DNA of 24,047 nt from DATFYP01 sp035626235 (GCA_035626235.1 DASPOB010000051.1:1-24047); one strand, 5' to 3'; shown: positions 1 through 7,488, numbered from the stretch's first letter. Notes: generated from the sequence alone by a model not told the origin. Program-made: numbers and translations.

Positions 1-1
1 A

Positions 2-844
2 GAACGCTTGTCCCCCCGCCTCAAGGAACTGGGAAAGGGAGCGTACATCAGGAGGTACATGAGAGAGGGTCGGAGCTACAGGAGTGACCTACATGCCGCG
101 GTCGCCGAAATCCTCACTGCAATCGAAGGCGACGCCAAGGAAAACGTGCCGGTGCTGGGGAAGATGACGGCCGATTTCGAGGTACACGGGACCTACGTCT
201 TTGTGGACAGGGAGCTGAGCAGGGCAACGATGAGAAGGATGGGAAAGGCCGGGACGAAGTGCATTCTCATACGCACGGAGCCGGTCAGGAGCGACAGACA
301 GGACTTGGGAATAAGGGTCATCGGGTTCGGAAGAGGGGACGCCGTAGACCTCCAGACCATCTTCTTGGACGACCCGTCGTTCAGTTTCGACTACGCCCAC
401 ATACTTCCGCACACCCAGAAGTGCTCGGTGATGCACGGCCACACTTCGTCGGTGCTCGTGGAGGTCGTCGGGAGCCCCATCGACGGCATGGTCGTTGACT
501 TCGGCCTGGCAAAGGACATAGTGCGCGAGGCGGTCCGGTCGCTCGACCACAAGCTCTTCATCAACCGGAAGTACGTGACAACGGAAGACGCGAAGAACGT
601 CACGCTCCGGTTCAGGACCGTCCACGGTCCGTTTGCCATCAGGGCGCCCAAGGGAACCACGGTCCTGTTGGAAGGGGAGGCGACGGTGGAGAACCTGGCG
701 AGGGAGGTCCTGTCGCGAGTCTCGCCCCGAATGCCAGGGAACGTGACGGCCGTCGGCGTCTACGTCTACGAGGGGCTCAACAAGGGGAGTCATCTCCTCG
801 CCCAAATCCACCAGGGAGACGGTGGCCCTCGAAGCAAGCGATAG
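2..844 (+). CDS. queD: QueD / 6-pyruvoyltetrahydropterin synthase-like protein with long N-terminal extension (5' end may lie outside window)
   Basis: Zinc enzyme of the PTPS/QueD family, which makes 6-carboxytetrahydropterin from dihydroneopterin triphosphate on the way to preQ0 and archaeosine. Numbering from the TTG at position 8, the catalytic domain covers about residues 122-265. It has the zinc histidines H131 and H143/H145 (HGH), the catalytic C139 four residues before HGH, the VVDF strand, H181 in LDHK and E228 in the TVEN segment. Some 120 residues precede this domain, whereas the family usually begins just before the first zinc histidine. I do not recognise that extension. The reading frame is open to the window edge, so TTG at 8 is only the first visible start and the gene may be 5'-partial. 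It is followed at once by QueC and then FolE2, which fits one deazapurine operon. The family call is firm; the start is not. Confidence 0.88.
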   Translation, partial: ERLSPRLKELGKGAYIRRYMREGRSYRSDLHAAVAEILTAIEGDAKENVPVLGKMTADFEVHGTYVFVDRELSRATMRRMGKAGTKCILIRTEPVRSDRQDLGIRVIGFGRGDAVDLQTIFLDDPSFSFDYAHILPHTQKCSVMHGHTSSVLVEVVGSPIDGMVVDFGLAKDIVREAVRSLDHKLFINRKYVTTEDAKNVTLRFRTVHGPFAIRAPKGTTVLLEGEATVENLAREVLSRVSPRMPGNVTAVGVYVYEGLNKGSHLLAQIHQGDGGPRSKR

Positions 845-1476
845 TCCTCCTCTCGGGGGGGATAGACTCCGCGACCTGCGCGTTCCTGGCGAGGAAGCGA
901 TACTCCGTCAGGCTGGTGACCTTCGTGTTCCACGGCATCGCCCAGGGCGAGCTCAGGGCGGCCCGGGGGATGGGGAGGGCGGTGGGCGGGGAGGAGCACA
1001 GGTTCGTGCGGCTCCCAGACTTGAGAGAAGCGGGGGACCTGGGCCTGAGGCTCGCGGGCCTTCCGGCGACCTACATTCCGATGAGGAACGCCGTGTTCTA
1101 CTCCCTCGCGGCCTCCGTAGCGGAGGAGACGGGGGCAGATTACATCGTCGGAGGGCACAACAGGGACGACCTGCGGGTCTTTCAAGACGCCACGCCTGCC
1201 TTCTTCAAGAATCTGGAAGCGGCGCTCTGGGCCGGGTCGGCCGCATTGAAGAAGAGGAGGCTGAAGATACTGCGGCCCCTTCACGCGAAGACGAAGCCCG
1301 AGGTCATCAGGCTCGCTGCCTCACTCGGGGTCCCTTTCAGGGCGACGTGGAGCTGCCATGAGGACGGTTCCGCGCACTGCTGGAGGTGCGAGGGCTGTCT
1401 CAACAGGGCAAGGTCGTTCGCCGAGGCGGGGGTCGCCGACCCCTTGGACGTCTCACGCTCAGAGAAAGTTTCTTAA
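841..1476 (+). CDS. queC: QueC, 7-cyano-7-deazaguanine (preQ0) synthase; start codon unresolved
   Basis: ATP-dependent enzyme converting 7-carboxy-7-deazaguanine and ammonia to preQ0. The PP-loop SGGIDS is encoded from about 853. The middle has the conserved YIPMRNAVFYSLA and GGHNRDD segments, and the C-terminus carries the zinc-type cysteine set SCHEDGSAHCWRCEGC. Length is near the family norm. The odd point is the start: the PP-loop frame contains no ATG, GTG or TTG before it. The first canonical start (GTG at 916) would delete the ATP-binding loop. The frame runs upstream into queD, whose stop is at 842-844. The coordinate given is the ATA codon at 841, a placeholder. Real options are a non-canonical start, a sequencing frameshift near 822-860 (there is a run of seven G at 855-861), or a frameshifted fusion with QueD. 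Confidence 0.88.
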   Translation: MVLLSGGIDSATCAFLARKRYSVRLVTFVFHGIAQGELRAARGMGRAVGGEEHRFVRLPDLREAGDLGLRLAGLPATYIPMRNAVFYSLAASVAEETGADYIVGGHNRDDLRVFQDATPAFFKNLEAALWAGSAALKKRRLKILRPLHAKTKPEVIRLAASLGVPFRATWSCHEDGSAHCWRCEGCLNRARSFAEAGVADPLDVSRSEKVS

Positions 1477-1501
1477 GGAATGGTATGGCAAGCCGACCGA
1501 A

Positions 1502-2251
1502 TTGCAAGAGAGGGTCAGGAAGGCCTCTCCTGTGGCTGAGATTATAGACACCACAGCGGATGTCCAGATAGAGCCTTCCAAGCTAGCCGTTGACGCCGGG
1601 GTCGCCGACCTGCGCGTCCTCTACAGAGAGGGAACGCTCACCGTGCCCGTCAGCCTGACCATCAGGACCTCGACCGGGCTGCACAGGGGGGTCCACATGA
1701 GCAGGCTCGTCCGCGCAGCCAACGGGAAGAGGGCGAGGACGATGGAGGCGTGGTTGAGGTGGATCTGCCGCGAGGCGAACAAGACCCAGCCGAACACCGA
1801 GGTGATCGCGTCCTTCGACCTCCCCTACGACGACCAGTTCGCGAAGGTCATGATGAGGACCACCGAGAGGGGGGCGATCACGTACAAGTTCGCGGTCCAG
1901 GGCATCACCGCGTGCCCCTGCAGCAAGAAGATGATAGGCATCGGCCACATGCAGAGGGCGGAGATAGCCATGATACTGAAGAGCGGCGAGGCGCTCAGCT
2001 CCCGGGACACCGTGAAGAGGATCGAGGAGTGCTTCTCTGCCGCCCCCAAGGAGGAGATGAAGAGGCTGGACGAGGCGAAGAAGATCCTCGAGGCGCAGGC
2101 GAACCCGAAGTTCGCCGAGGACCTGGTGAGAGAGTGCGTCAAGCGCTTCCCCAACGCCCTCTTCGTAAGCGGCAGGTGCTTCGAGTCCATCCACGCCCAC
2201 GATGCGATCGCGACCTGGTCGGCCAGGCCGGGGTGGATACCCGCATTCTAG
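1502..2251 (+). CDS. mptA: GTP cyclohydrolase, FolE2/MptA family
   Basis: Opens the guanine ring of GTP to give the dihydroneopterin-phosphate precursor used by QueD for preQ0 and, in archaea, by pterin pathways. Family marks are the DTTADVQ start of the mature fold, the GLHRGVHMSRL segment, the ITACPCSKKMIG metal/cysteine segment, and the C-terminal ESIHAHDA. The frame is open upstream, but that part overlaps queC and is its shadow. Two starts fit: TTG at 1502, about 30 bp after a TATA-like TTTCTTAA at 1469-1476 that would make it nearly leaderless, or GTG at 1532 with AGGAAGG at 1517-1523 as ribosome binding site. Either leaves the conserved domain intact. Being third in a queD-queC-folE2 run supports the archaeosine role. 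QueE is not in the window and may lie upstream. Confidence 0.92.
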   Translation: MQERVRKASPVAEIIDTTADVQIEPSKLAVDAGVADLRVLYREGTLTVPVSLTIRTSTGLHRGVHMSRLVRAANGKRARTMEAWLRWICREANKTQPNTEVIASFDLPYDDQFAKVMMRTTERGAITYKFAVQGITACPCSKKMIGIGHMQRAEIAMILKSGEALSSRDTVKRIEECFSAAPKEEMKRLDEAKKILEAQANPKFAEDLVRECVKRFPNALFVSGRCFESIHAHDAIATWSARPGWIPAF

Positions 2252-2274
2252 CGGGGAGAAAGCAACCCATCTCC

Positions 2275-2280
2275 TTAAAT
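2275..2280 (+). promoter_or_regulatory. TATA box of the DUF72-NAD kinase operon
   Basis: TTAAAT centred 32 bp before the ATG at 2309, placing a start site near 2303. A GGAGG at 2295-2299, nine bases before the ATG, also fits a Shine-Dalgarno site, so transcription could come either from this box or from upstream. Confidence 0.5.
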
Positions 2281-2308
2281 CGAGAAACGGAGGCGGAGGC
2301 GCAGAAGT

Positions 2309-3175
2309 ATGTCAGAGCTTCTCATAGGGACCTCTGGCTGGTCCTACAACGAGTGGGCCGGGGTGTTCTATCCCAGCAAGACAACCAACAAGCTCACCTT
2401 CTACTCCAAGGTTTTCAGGACCGCCGAGGTCGACTCCACCTTCTACGCGTTTCCTTCGAAGGGGATGGTCATGGGGTGGTCCAGGTACACCCCGCAGAGC
2501 TTCGTCTTCTCCGTGAAGCTGCCTCAGGCCCTCACTCATGAGAAGCGGCTCGACCTGAAGAACGGTGTGGAGGCAGACCTCCTGCGCTTCCTGAGCCTCC
2601 TGAAGCCTCTGATCGCCGCGGGAAAGCTGGGGCCCGTGCTCATTCAGCTCCCTCCGAGCTTCTCCTACGAGGGAGACTTCGAGAGACTGGAGGGGTTCCT
2701 TGGGATAATCCCGGACGACGTCAAGTTCGCGGTCGAGTTCAGGCACCCGTCCTGGCTCAGAGACGACGTCTGGGCGCTCCTGAGTAGGAAGAACGTCGCC
2801 AACACGATCGTAGACGAGCCTTTGCTCCCCCCGGACACCGTCGTCACAGCAGACTTCGCCTTCATCAGGTGGCACGGGAGGGGGAGCCGGCCGTGGTACA
2901 ACTACAGATACAGGCCGCAGGAGCTGGAGGCGTGGGCGCCGAAGGTGAAGGAGGTCACGGCCAGGGTGAAGAAGACCTTCGGGTACTTCAACAACCACTT
3001 CAGGGGATTCGCCGTCGAGAACTCCTTGAAGATGATCGGGCTGCTGGGAGAATCCACCCGTGAGCAGGACGAGGCCGGGGCGAAAGCTTCGAGGTACCTT
3101 GACTCAGGAGGGATGGCGGGAGAGGACGGGAGCATGCTCGAGTACATGGGCGAGAAAGAGGCATCCAGGAATTGA
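2309..3175 (+). CDS. DUF72 family (YecE-like) TIM-barrel protein
   Basis: A full-length DUF72 protein; the family forms a TIM-barrel-like fold and its biochemical role is not settled. Visible marks are GTSGWSYNEW near the N-terminus, VDSTFY, SVKLPQALTHEKR, LIQLPPSF, the FAVEFRHPSWL strand, RWHGRG and the C-terminal YFNNHFRGFAVENSLKM. ATG at 2309 has GGAGG nine bases upstream and the conserved start GTSGW follows within a few residues, so the start is well supported. Its TGA at 3173-3175 overlaps the TTG start of the NAD kinase gene, so the two are probably translated together. The last 35 residues are polar and look like a loose tail. Confidence 0.93.
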   Translation: MSELLIGTSGWSYNEWAGVFYPSKTTNKLTFYSKVFRTAEVDSTFYAFPSKGMVMGWSRYTPQSFVFSVKLPQALTHEKRLDLKNGVEADLLRFLSLLKPLIAAGKLGPVLIQLPPSFSYEGDFERLEGFLGIIPDDVKFAVEFRHPSWLRDDVWALLSRKNVANTIVDEPLLPPDTVVTADFAFIRWHGRGSRPWYNYRYRPQELEAWAPKVKEVTARVKKTFGYFNNHFRGFAVENSLKMIGLLGESTREQDEAGAKASRYLDSGGMAGEDGSMLEYMGEKEASRN

Positions 3176-3978
3176 AAGTCAAGCTGTTTCTTGACGGGAA
3201 CAAGCCCAAGGTCGGGGAGGAGGAGCTGAAGAGGGCCATCCGAGACGCCGGGCTGGATGTTTCGACAAGGAGGGCCGACATGGGCGTGGTCGTGGGGGGG
3301 GACGGGTTGTTCAGTTTCTATGGGAGGACGGAGGCCCTCCCGCTGCTCTTCGTGGGGGTCAGGTCGAGGTCCGCGACCGGCTCGAAGGCGTACCTCGCCG
3401 CGGCGTACTTCGACGAACTCCCCGAGGTCCTGAAGGACCTCGCAGGGGGGCAGTACGCTGTCGAGAAGCACCGGAGGCTGAGAATCCTAAGGAACGGGAA
3501 GAGCCTTGGCGAGGTATTCACCGACGTCTACCTGCAGCGAGGCGCAGAGAGCAACTGCATTCGATACAGGGTCAGGGTCAGCGGAGAGGGGGTCTCCATA
3601 GACGAGTCGGCGATCGGAGACGGGGTCGTCGTGTCGACATCGGCCGGGTCCACCGGCTACTATTCCTACCCTGACAAGATCAGCGGAGACGAGGTCGAAG
3701 TTTCGGGGCATGCGGGCATAGGATTGGACGAAATCGGCATCTGCCACGTCGTCCCAACCTTCACCGAGCGCCACGGGACCGGCGAGCACCCGCTCAGGTA
3801 CACCGTCCCCTGGGGAAGCAGAATCGAGATATCCATCACGAGGCGCGCCGACGCGCGACTCTACGGCGTGAGCCCGGGGCGTGAGGGAATCGGAATCGGC
3901 CTGAAGGACGTCATTTCCGTCCTACCGAGCGAGAACGCCACCAAGGTCGTCACGCTCCCGGTGCAGCCGCCGCCCTGA
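3172..3978 (+). CDS. Divergent NAD kinase (ATP-NAD kinase family)
   Basis: Probably phosphorylates NAD to NADP in the cytoplasm. The family loop GGDG is at residues 42-45 and the second signature STSAGSTGYY at 155-164, where typical enzymes have STPTGSTAY. The usual Asn-Glu pair that follows the first half is not obvious; the matching place reads GEVFTDVYLQR. Threonine after GGDG is also replaced by leucine. Length (268 residues) is normal. The start TTG at 3172 overlaps the stop of the DUF72 gene as TTGA, with GAGG 11 bases upstream, which suggests translational coupling. The gene ends two bases before the convergent phoU gene. A relative such as a diacylglycerol- or sphingosine-kinase-type protein is less likely because of the STSAGSTGYY loop. 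Confidence 0.78.
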   Translation: MKVKLFLDGNKPKVGEEELKRAIRDAGLDVSTRRADMGVVVGGDGLFSFYGRTEALPLLFVGVRSRSATGSKAYLAAAYFDELPEVLKDLAGGQYAVEKHRRLRILRNGKSLGEVFTDVYLQRGAESNCIRYRVRVSGEGVSIDESAIGDGVVVSTSAGSTGYYSYPDKISGDEVEVSGHAGIGLDEIGICHVVPTFTERHGTGEHPLRYTVPWGSRIEISITRRADARLYGVSPGREGIGIGLKDVISVLPSENATKVVTLPVQPPP

Positions 3979-3980
3979 CC

Positions 3981-4607
3981 TCACGCGGGGGGCTCGATTC
4001 CGGTCACGATGTAGTCCACGGACTCGGCTATGTAGGTCGCGTGGTCGGAGATCCTCTCCAGATATCTCAGTATCAGTACGGCCGAAAGCGCGCATCGGAG
4101 GTCCCCCTTCCCCTGCATGACCCCTTTCAGGTGCTTCCTGTACCTGTCGTCCACAAAGTCGTCCATCCTTGGGACTTGCCTCGCCAGGGCCACGTCTCTC
4201 CTCGCGAATGCGTCGATGCTCATCCGGATCATCTCCTGGGTCTTCTTGGCTGTCTCCGTGACCATCGTGTGGTCGCACCTGCTCAGGTCCCCGAACATGT
4301 CGAGGACTTCGACGATGTCCTTGGCGTAGCGGCCGTACCTGAAGAAGCCGTAGGAGATCTCGAAGCACGCCTTGATCAGCCTGAGGTCCGAGGCGACAGG
4401 CTGGAACCTGGCGAGGAGCTCCATCGAGATGTCGCTCACCTGTCGGTGCTGCGTCTGGAGACGCTCCGCCCAATCCCTCACTTCGGTGGCCTTCCCGCCC
4501 TTCTCGTAGGCCTTGATCGCCGAGGCGACGGCGTTCTCCGACATGGTCGCCATCTCCAGGAGCAGGCTGTTCAGCCTGTCCAGGCCCATGTCCATCAGTC
4601 TCGGCAA
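3981..4607 (-). CDS. phoU: PhoU, phosphate transport/signalling regulator
   Basis: Cytoplasmic all-helical regulator that links the Pst transporter to phosphate control. The 208-residue protein has the two tandem three-helix PhoU repeats: the first with the acidic metal-binding type motif around QHRQVSDISMELL and FQPVASDLRLIKAC, the second ending in RYLERISDHATYIAESV, a hallmark of the family. The TTG start at 4607 is ten bases after the pstB stop, and GGAG overlapping that TAG stop gives good spacing; an in-frame ATG at 4595 is the alternative. It is cotranscribed with pstB and faces the NAD kinase gene tail to tail with a two-base gap, leaving almost no room for separate terminators. Confidence 0.93.
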   Translation of the reverse strand: MPRLMDMGLDRLNSLLLEMATMSENAVASAIKAYEKGGKATEVRDWAERLQTQHRQVSDISMELLARFQPVASDLRLIKACFEISYGFFRYGRYAKDIVEVLDMFGDLSRCDHTMVTETAKKTQEMIRMSIDAFARRDVALARQVPRMDDFVDDRYRKHLKGVMQGKGDLRCALSAVLILRYLERISDHATYIAESVDYIVTGIEPPA

Positions 4608-4617
4608 TTCTCCTCTC

Positions 4618-5445
4618 CTATCCGAACTTCCCCGTGATGTACCTCTCCGTGAGCTGCTCCGAAGGGTTCTCGAACAGCTTGGTCGTCTCGTCGAACTCGA
4701 TGAGCTTGCCTAGGTACATGAAGGCGGTCATGTCGGCGACCCTGGACGCCTGCTGCATGTTGTGGGTGACGATGACCACGGTGTACGTCTGTTTCAGTTC
4801 GTCGATGAGCTCCTCGATCTTGGCCGTCGCGGTGGGGTCGAGGGCGGAGCACGGCTCGTCCATCAACAGGACTTCGGGCTCGATCGCGAGGGCCCTCGCG
4901 ATGCAGAGCCTCTGCTGCTGGCCCCCGGAGAGGCTCGCCCCGGACCTCTTGAGCTCGTCCTTGACCTCGTCCCACAGGTAGACGCGCTCCAGGCAGCGTC
5001 TGGTGACCTCCTCGAGCGTCTTCCTGTCCCTTAGTCCCGTCAGCCTCAGGCCTGCCACGACGTTGTCGGTTATCGACATGTTCGGGAACGGGTTCGGCTT
5101 CTGGAAGACCATCCCTATCCTCCTCCGCACGTCGACGGCGTCCAGGTCGGAGCCGTAGATGTCCTTGCCGTCCAGCAGCACCTGCCCCTCGACCCTCGAG
5201 CCTATCACCATCTCGTGCATCCTGTTCAGGCACCTGATCAGAGTTGACTTGCCGCACCCCGAAGGACCGATGATGGCCGTCACCATGTTCGGCTGGATGG
5301 AGAGGTTCACGTCAAACAGGGCCTGCTTCTGGCCGTACCATGCGTTCAGTTTCTTTACTTGCACCTTCGTTGCCGCGCTGCTCCACCCGTGCGCTTCGAA
5401 GCGCACGGCGACGTCCTTCGCGTCCTTCATCTCGCCGCTAAGCAA
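4618..5445 (-). CDS. pstB: PstB, phosphate ABC transporter ATP-binding protein
   Basis: ATPase subunit that powers phosphate import through PstC/PstA. All ABC motifs are present: Walker A GPSGCGKST at residues 60-68, Q-loop Q115, signature LSGGQQQR at 172-179, Walker B VLLMDEP near 192-198 and H-loop H228 in VTHNM. The PstB-specific NRMHE, MVFQKPNPFPNMSI and FENPSEQLTERYITGKFG segments make the family assignment secure. The N-terminal 27 residues before KVQVKKLNAWYG are longer than usual. Starts possible are TTG at 5445, ATG at 5430, or a GTG inside the palindrome at 5387-5408. The pstS, pstC and pstA genes are not next to it, which is unusual because they normally precede pstB. Confidence 0.96.
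   Translation of the reverse strand: MLSGEMKDAKDVAVRFEAHGWSSAATKVQVKKLNAWYGQKQALFDVNLSIQPNMVTAIIGPSGCGKSTLIRCLNRMHEMVIGSRVEGQVLLDGKDIYGSDLDAVDVRRRIGMVFQKPNPFPNMSITDNVVAGLRLTGLRDRKTLEEVTRRCLERVYLWDEVKDELKRSGASLSGGQQQRLCIARALAIEPEVLLMDEPCSALDPTATAKIEELIDELKQTYTVVIVTHNMQQASRVADMTAFMYLGKLIEFDETTKLFENPSEQLTERYITGKFG
5387..5408. repeat. Perfect 22-bp palindrome in the 5' coding region of pstB
   Basis: The arms CCGTGCGCTTC and GAAGCGCACGG are exact reverse complements with no spacer. It lies 22-43 bases inside the ATG-initiated gene, or just at the start if a GTG within it is used. A palindrome of this length is not expected by chance in 24 kb. It could be a regulator site or an mRNA hairpin controlling pstB translation. 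Confidence 0.9.
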
Positions 5446-5785
5446 GGACCTCGGCCCCCGTCGCAGTGAATCCGAAAGCGATGCAGATAATCATGACGGT
5501 CCCCGTCAGGACGGGCACATCCCCCTGCCGGCTTGGCGATGCAGTGGGTGAGCCGGCGGAACAAGAGACATGGGCAAACCTGTGCTGCCTGGACGAGGGA
5601 GATAGGGTTCGCCGAAGGATTTCATTGTGGCCTATGGTGGGTAAGGGAAGTATTGGGAGCCTCGAGGCCGGGCGCAACTTCAGCATCCACTATTTCCTTT
5701 AGTTGTTCATGACGTTCCTACTAACGACGTGATGCCAAAGGAGCACGCCTGTGTGTCAGAGGGGAACATGGGGGTGGGCCCGTCC
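5446..5785. other. Gene-poor gap upstream of pstB
   Basis: I see no convincing gene here. A minus-strand frame of 82 codons (5438-5686) ends eight bases inside pstB, and its last 20 codons would make one hydrophobic helix (GTVMIICIAFGFTATGAEVLA region). The rest is low-complexity and unlike any permease, so I do not annotate it as a broken pstA. An inverted repeat CCCGTC-AG-GACGGG sits at 5502-5515. G+C drops noticeably from here to about 7.5 kb. Confidence 0.5.
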
Positions 5786-6079
5786 CTATTCTTGTCTCCG
5801 GAACGACATGAACAGAAAGGGCGACGCAAGAGTCAGAACTGTGGCTACGGGTACCGTCAGCACCGTGACGAGTATGAACGAGCGGGTGGTGGAGCCAGTC
5901 ATAGATAACTGGTCAATCGACTGGACGGATGTCAAGCCGACCGCGGCATTCTGAGCGTTGTTGGTGATGGCTACGAGGACGAGGTATCCGATGGTAATCG
6001 CAACGGCCACAGCTATCAGAGACACGACTCCGACGACTAGTGCCATCGCTGGGCGCTTCCTGACAGCGAGGACGTTCAT
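5786..6079 (-). CDS. Small membrane protein with two predicted helices
   Basis: A 97-residue protein of unknown function. After a short basic start (VRKRPAM) comes a long hydrophobic helix at about residues 12-38, then a polar loop of roughly 28 residues, then a second helix at about 68-91 and a short basic tail (SFRRQE). The basic N-terminus plus long helix resembles archaeal type IV pilin-like starts, but a second helix at the C-terminus is not pilin-like, so a small membrane subunit or export-related protein is as likely. It starts with ATG; a weak TATA-like sequence (6108-6115, minus strand) lies about 32 bp upstream, suggesting a leaderless message. Hydrophobicity arranged in two clean segments argues that it is real. 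Confidence 0.55.
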   Translation of the reverse strand: MNVLAVRKRPAMALVVGVVSLIAVAVAITIGYLVLVAITNNAQNAAVGLTSVQSIDQLSMTGSTTRSFILVTVLTVPVATVLTLASPFLFMSFRRQE

Positions 6080-6198
6080 CGAATATTATGGCCATTTGAC
6101 AATGTGACCTAAGAAGCGAACCATTCAGTTACGTAACCACGCGCAGGATTAGTTGCGCCTCCTGTCTATGCGATTCCATTTTGCACAATTCGTGTGTT

Positions 6199-7086
6199 CT
6201 AATCTTTCTTCAAGAAGTCAGAAACCGCAGGTTCAAATTCTGGGGAGAGTATTATCGTGTAGTGGTTTGTCTTCGGGATTTCCCTGACTTGGCTGCCGGT
6301 GATTAGAGCATGGAGACGGTCAGCTTCTTCCCGTGGAAGTATCAGCCCTCGGTCGGGGCCGAGTAGCCCTTCTGTCGCCCTCAAGAACAGTGTAGGTGCC
6401 CTAATCATGGGTATGAGTACCTCCGAGTTGAGTGTCGCACTAGTATTAGCCTCTTCCTGGATTCCAGACTTTGATGCCCTAGATACGACAGTGCCACCGG
6501 GCCTTACCTCTGCGTCGTAGCGGTAAAAGGCGTCCCAGAAATCGCTCCATTTGAAGTAAGGCATCCGTTTGCACATCTCCAAATAAGCGTCAATCGATGG
6601 ATACACCTGCCCCAGTCGGTTCAGAGAAGCGGAGAGCGCCTGGAGCGTATCCGCCGGAATCCTAATTCCAACGTCGACAACAACCAATTTCCTCACCCTA
6701 GCCGGAAACAGCGCCGCCATGCACAGTCCAATCCCTCCGCCGAGTGAGTGGCCCACAACCGACACGCTGTCAAGATCGAGGGAGTCGAGAAGCGTAAGCA
6801 GGTCTGCCACGTGAAAGTGGACCCCGTAACCATGAGCCGGCTTCGAGCTCAAGCCCCTACCGCGCAGGTCAGGCGCAATCACGCGGAATCCCTGCCGCGA
6901 TAGATGGTTTCCAAGCCCAGTCCACCACCGGTTGTTAGCCGTGGCTCCGTGGATCAGGAGAACGTTCTTTGCTCCTGACTGCGGGCCGTTGTTCCACTCC
7001 GCGTAATGGAGTCTTATTCCCTCAATATTGAGCTCCCTGTCCTGCAATTTCAGATCAACTCCATTTTGAATATAGGGCTTAACCAT
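6199..7086 (-). CDS. Alpha/beta hydrolase fold protein
   Basis: A single-domain cytoplasmic hydrolase of 295 residues, full length for the family. The oxyanion-hole segment LLIHGATAN is at 43-51, the conserved DLRGRGLS at 73-80, the nucleophile elbow GHSLGG has S114, the catalytic histidine is H275 in TNHYT, and the acid is probably D245 or E239. A helical cap lies between about residues 140 and 225. Substrate cannot be told from sequence; esterases, C-C hydrolases and haloperoxidase-like enzymes share this pattern. ATG at 7086 has GAGG about nine bases upstream. The gene lies in a lower-GC stretch and has no operon partner, which is compatible with horizontal gain but does not prove it. Confidence 0.9.
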   Translation of the reverse strand: MVKPYIQNGVDLKLQDRELNIEGIRLHYAEWNNGPQSGAKNVLLIHGATANNRWWTGLGNHLSRQGFRVIAPDLRGRGLSSKPAHGYGVHFHVADLLTLLDSLDLDSVSVVGHSLGGGIGLCMAALFPARVRKLVVVDVGIRIPADTLQALSASLNRLGQVYPSIDAYLEMCKRMPYFKWSDFWDAFYRYDAEVRPGGTVVSRASKSGIQEEANTSATLNSEVLIPMIRAPTLFLRATEGLLGPDRGLILPREEADRLHALITGSQVREIPKTNHYTIILSPEFEPAVSDFLKKD

Positions 7087-7488
7087 ACCACTGTTCCTCG
7101 CCCTTCGCGCTGCGTCTTTGATTGGGCACCTACTACGCCTTTCTATGGGCTTCTAGCGTCGTCTGGAGTCTCTACCTTTCTGTGCCAGTCGAGGTGTGCG
7201 AATCACGAAACGATAGCTCGTGTGTCACCTGCCGAATAGTGCGGGCGGCGGGAACTTAGCCCTTCAAGTTCAGATCTGTGACAAGCACGGGACCGCTTGA
7301 ATTGTAACCCGCGCAGTTTGACTTCGGGCAAGAAGTGGTCGTCTTATGGCGAGAAAGTTCCGGCTGTTCGGGTGGAAAAGAGGTAGCCCCTCTGCACGAT
7401 GAAGCGATTAGGTAGACAGCGAGCAGGGCAAGAACCTAGAGTCGGACTCCTGAAACCGTATATGCCCTGAAAGAGCCCGAAATTCCAC
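7087..7488. other. Intergenic region without a recognisable gene
   Basis: About 400 bases of mixed composition between the divergent hydrolase and the small plus-strand gene. I see no supported coding frame, tRNA or clear terminator. The hydrolase ribosome-binding site is at its left edge and the TATA box of the next gene at its right edge. Confidence 0.5.
7458..7463 (+). promoter_or_regulatory. TATA box for the 69-residue protein gene
   Basis: GTATAT centred about 28 bp before the ATG at 7489, the spacing expected of a leaderless archaeal transcript. No ribosome binding site precedes the ATG. Confidence 0.55.

Noticed and set aside
1358..1501. N-terminal extension of the FolE2 frame into queC
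   Set aside because: It overlaps the conserved cysteine region of queC and has no family-like sequence.
5438..5686. Minus-strand frame ending inside pstB, considered as a remnant of pstA
   Set aside because: Only one hydrophobic helix at the end; none of the permease motifs, and the rest is compositionally random.
7395..7455. Possible C/D box RNA (ACGATGA then CTGA)
   Set aside because: The C box has a mismatch and no internal C'/D' boxes are visible.
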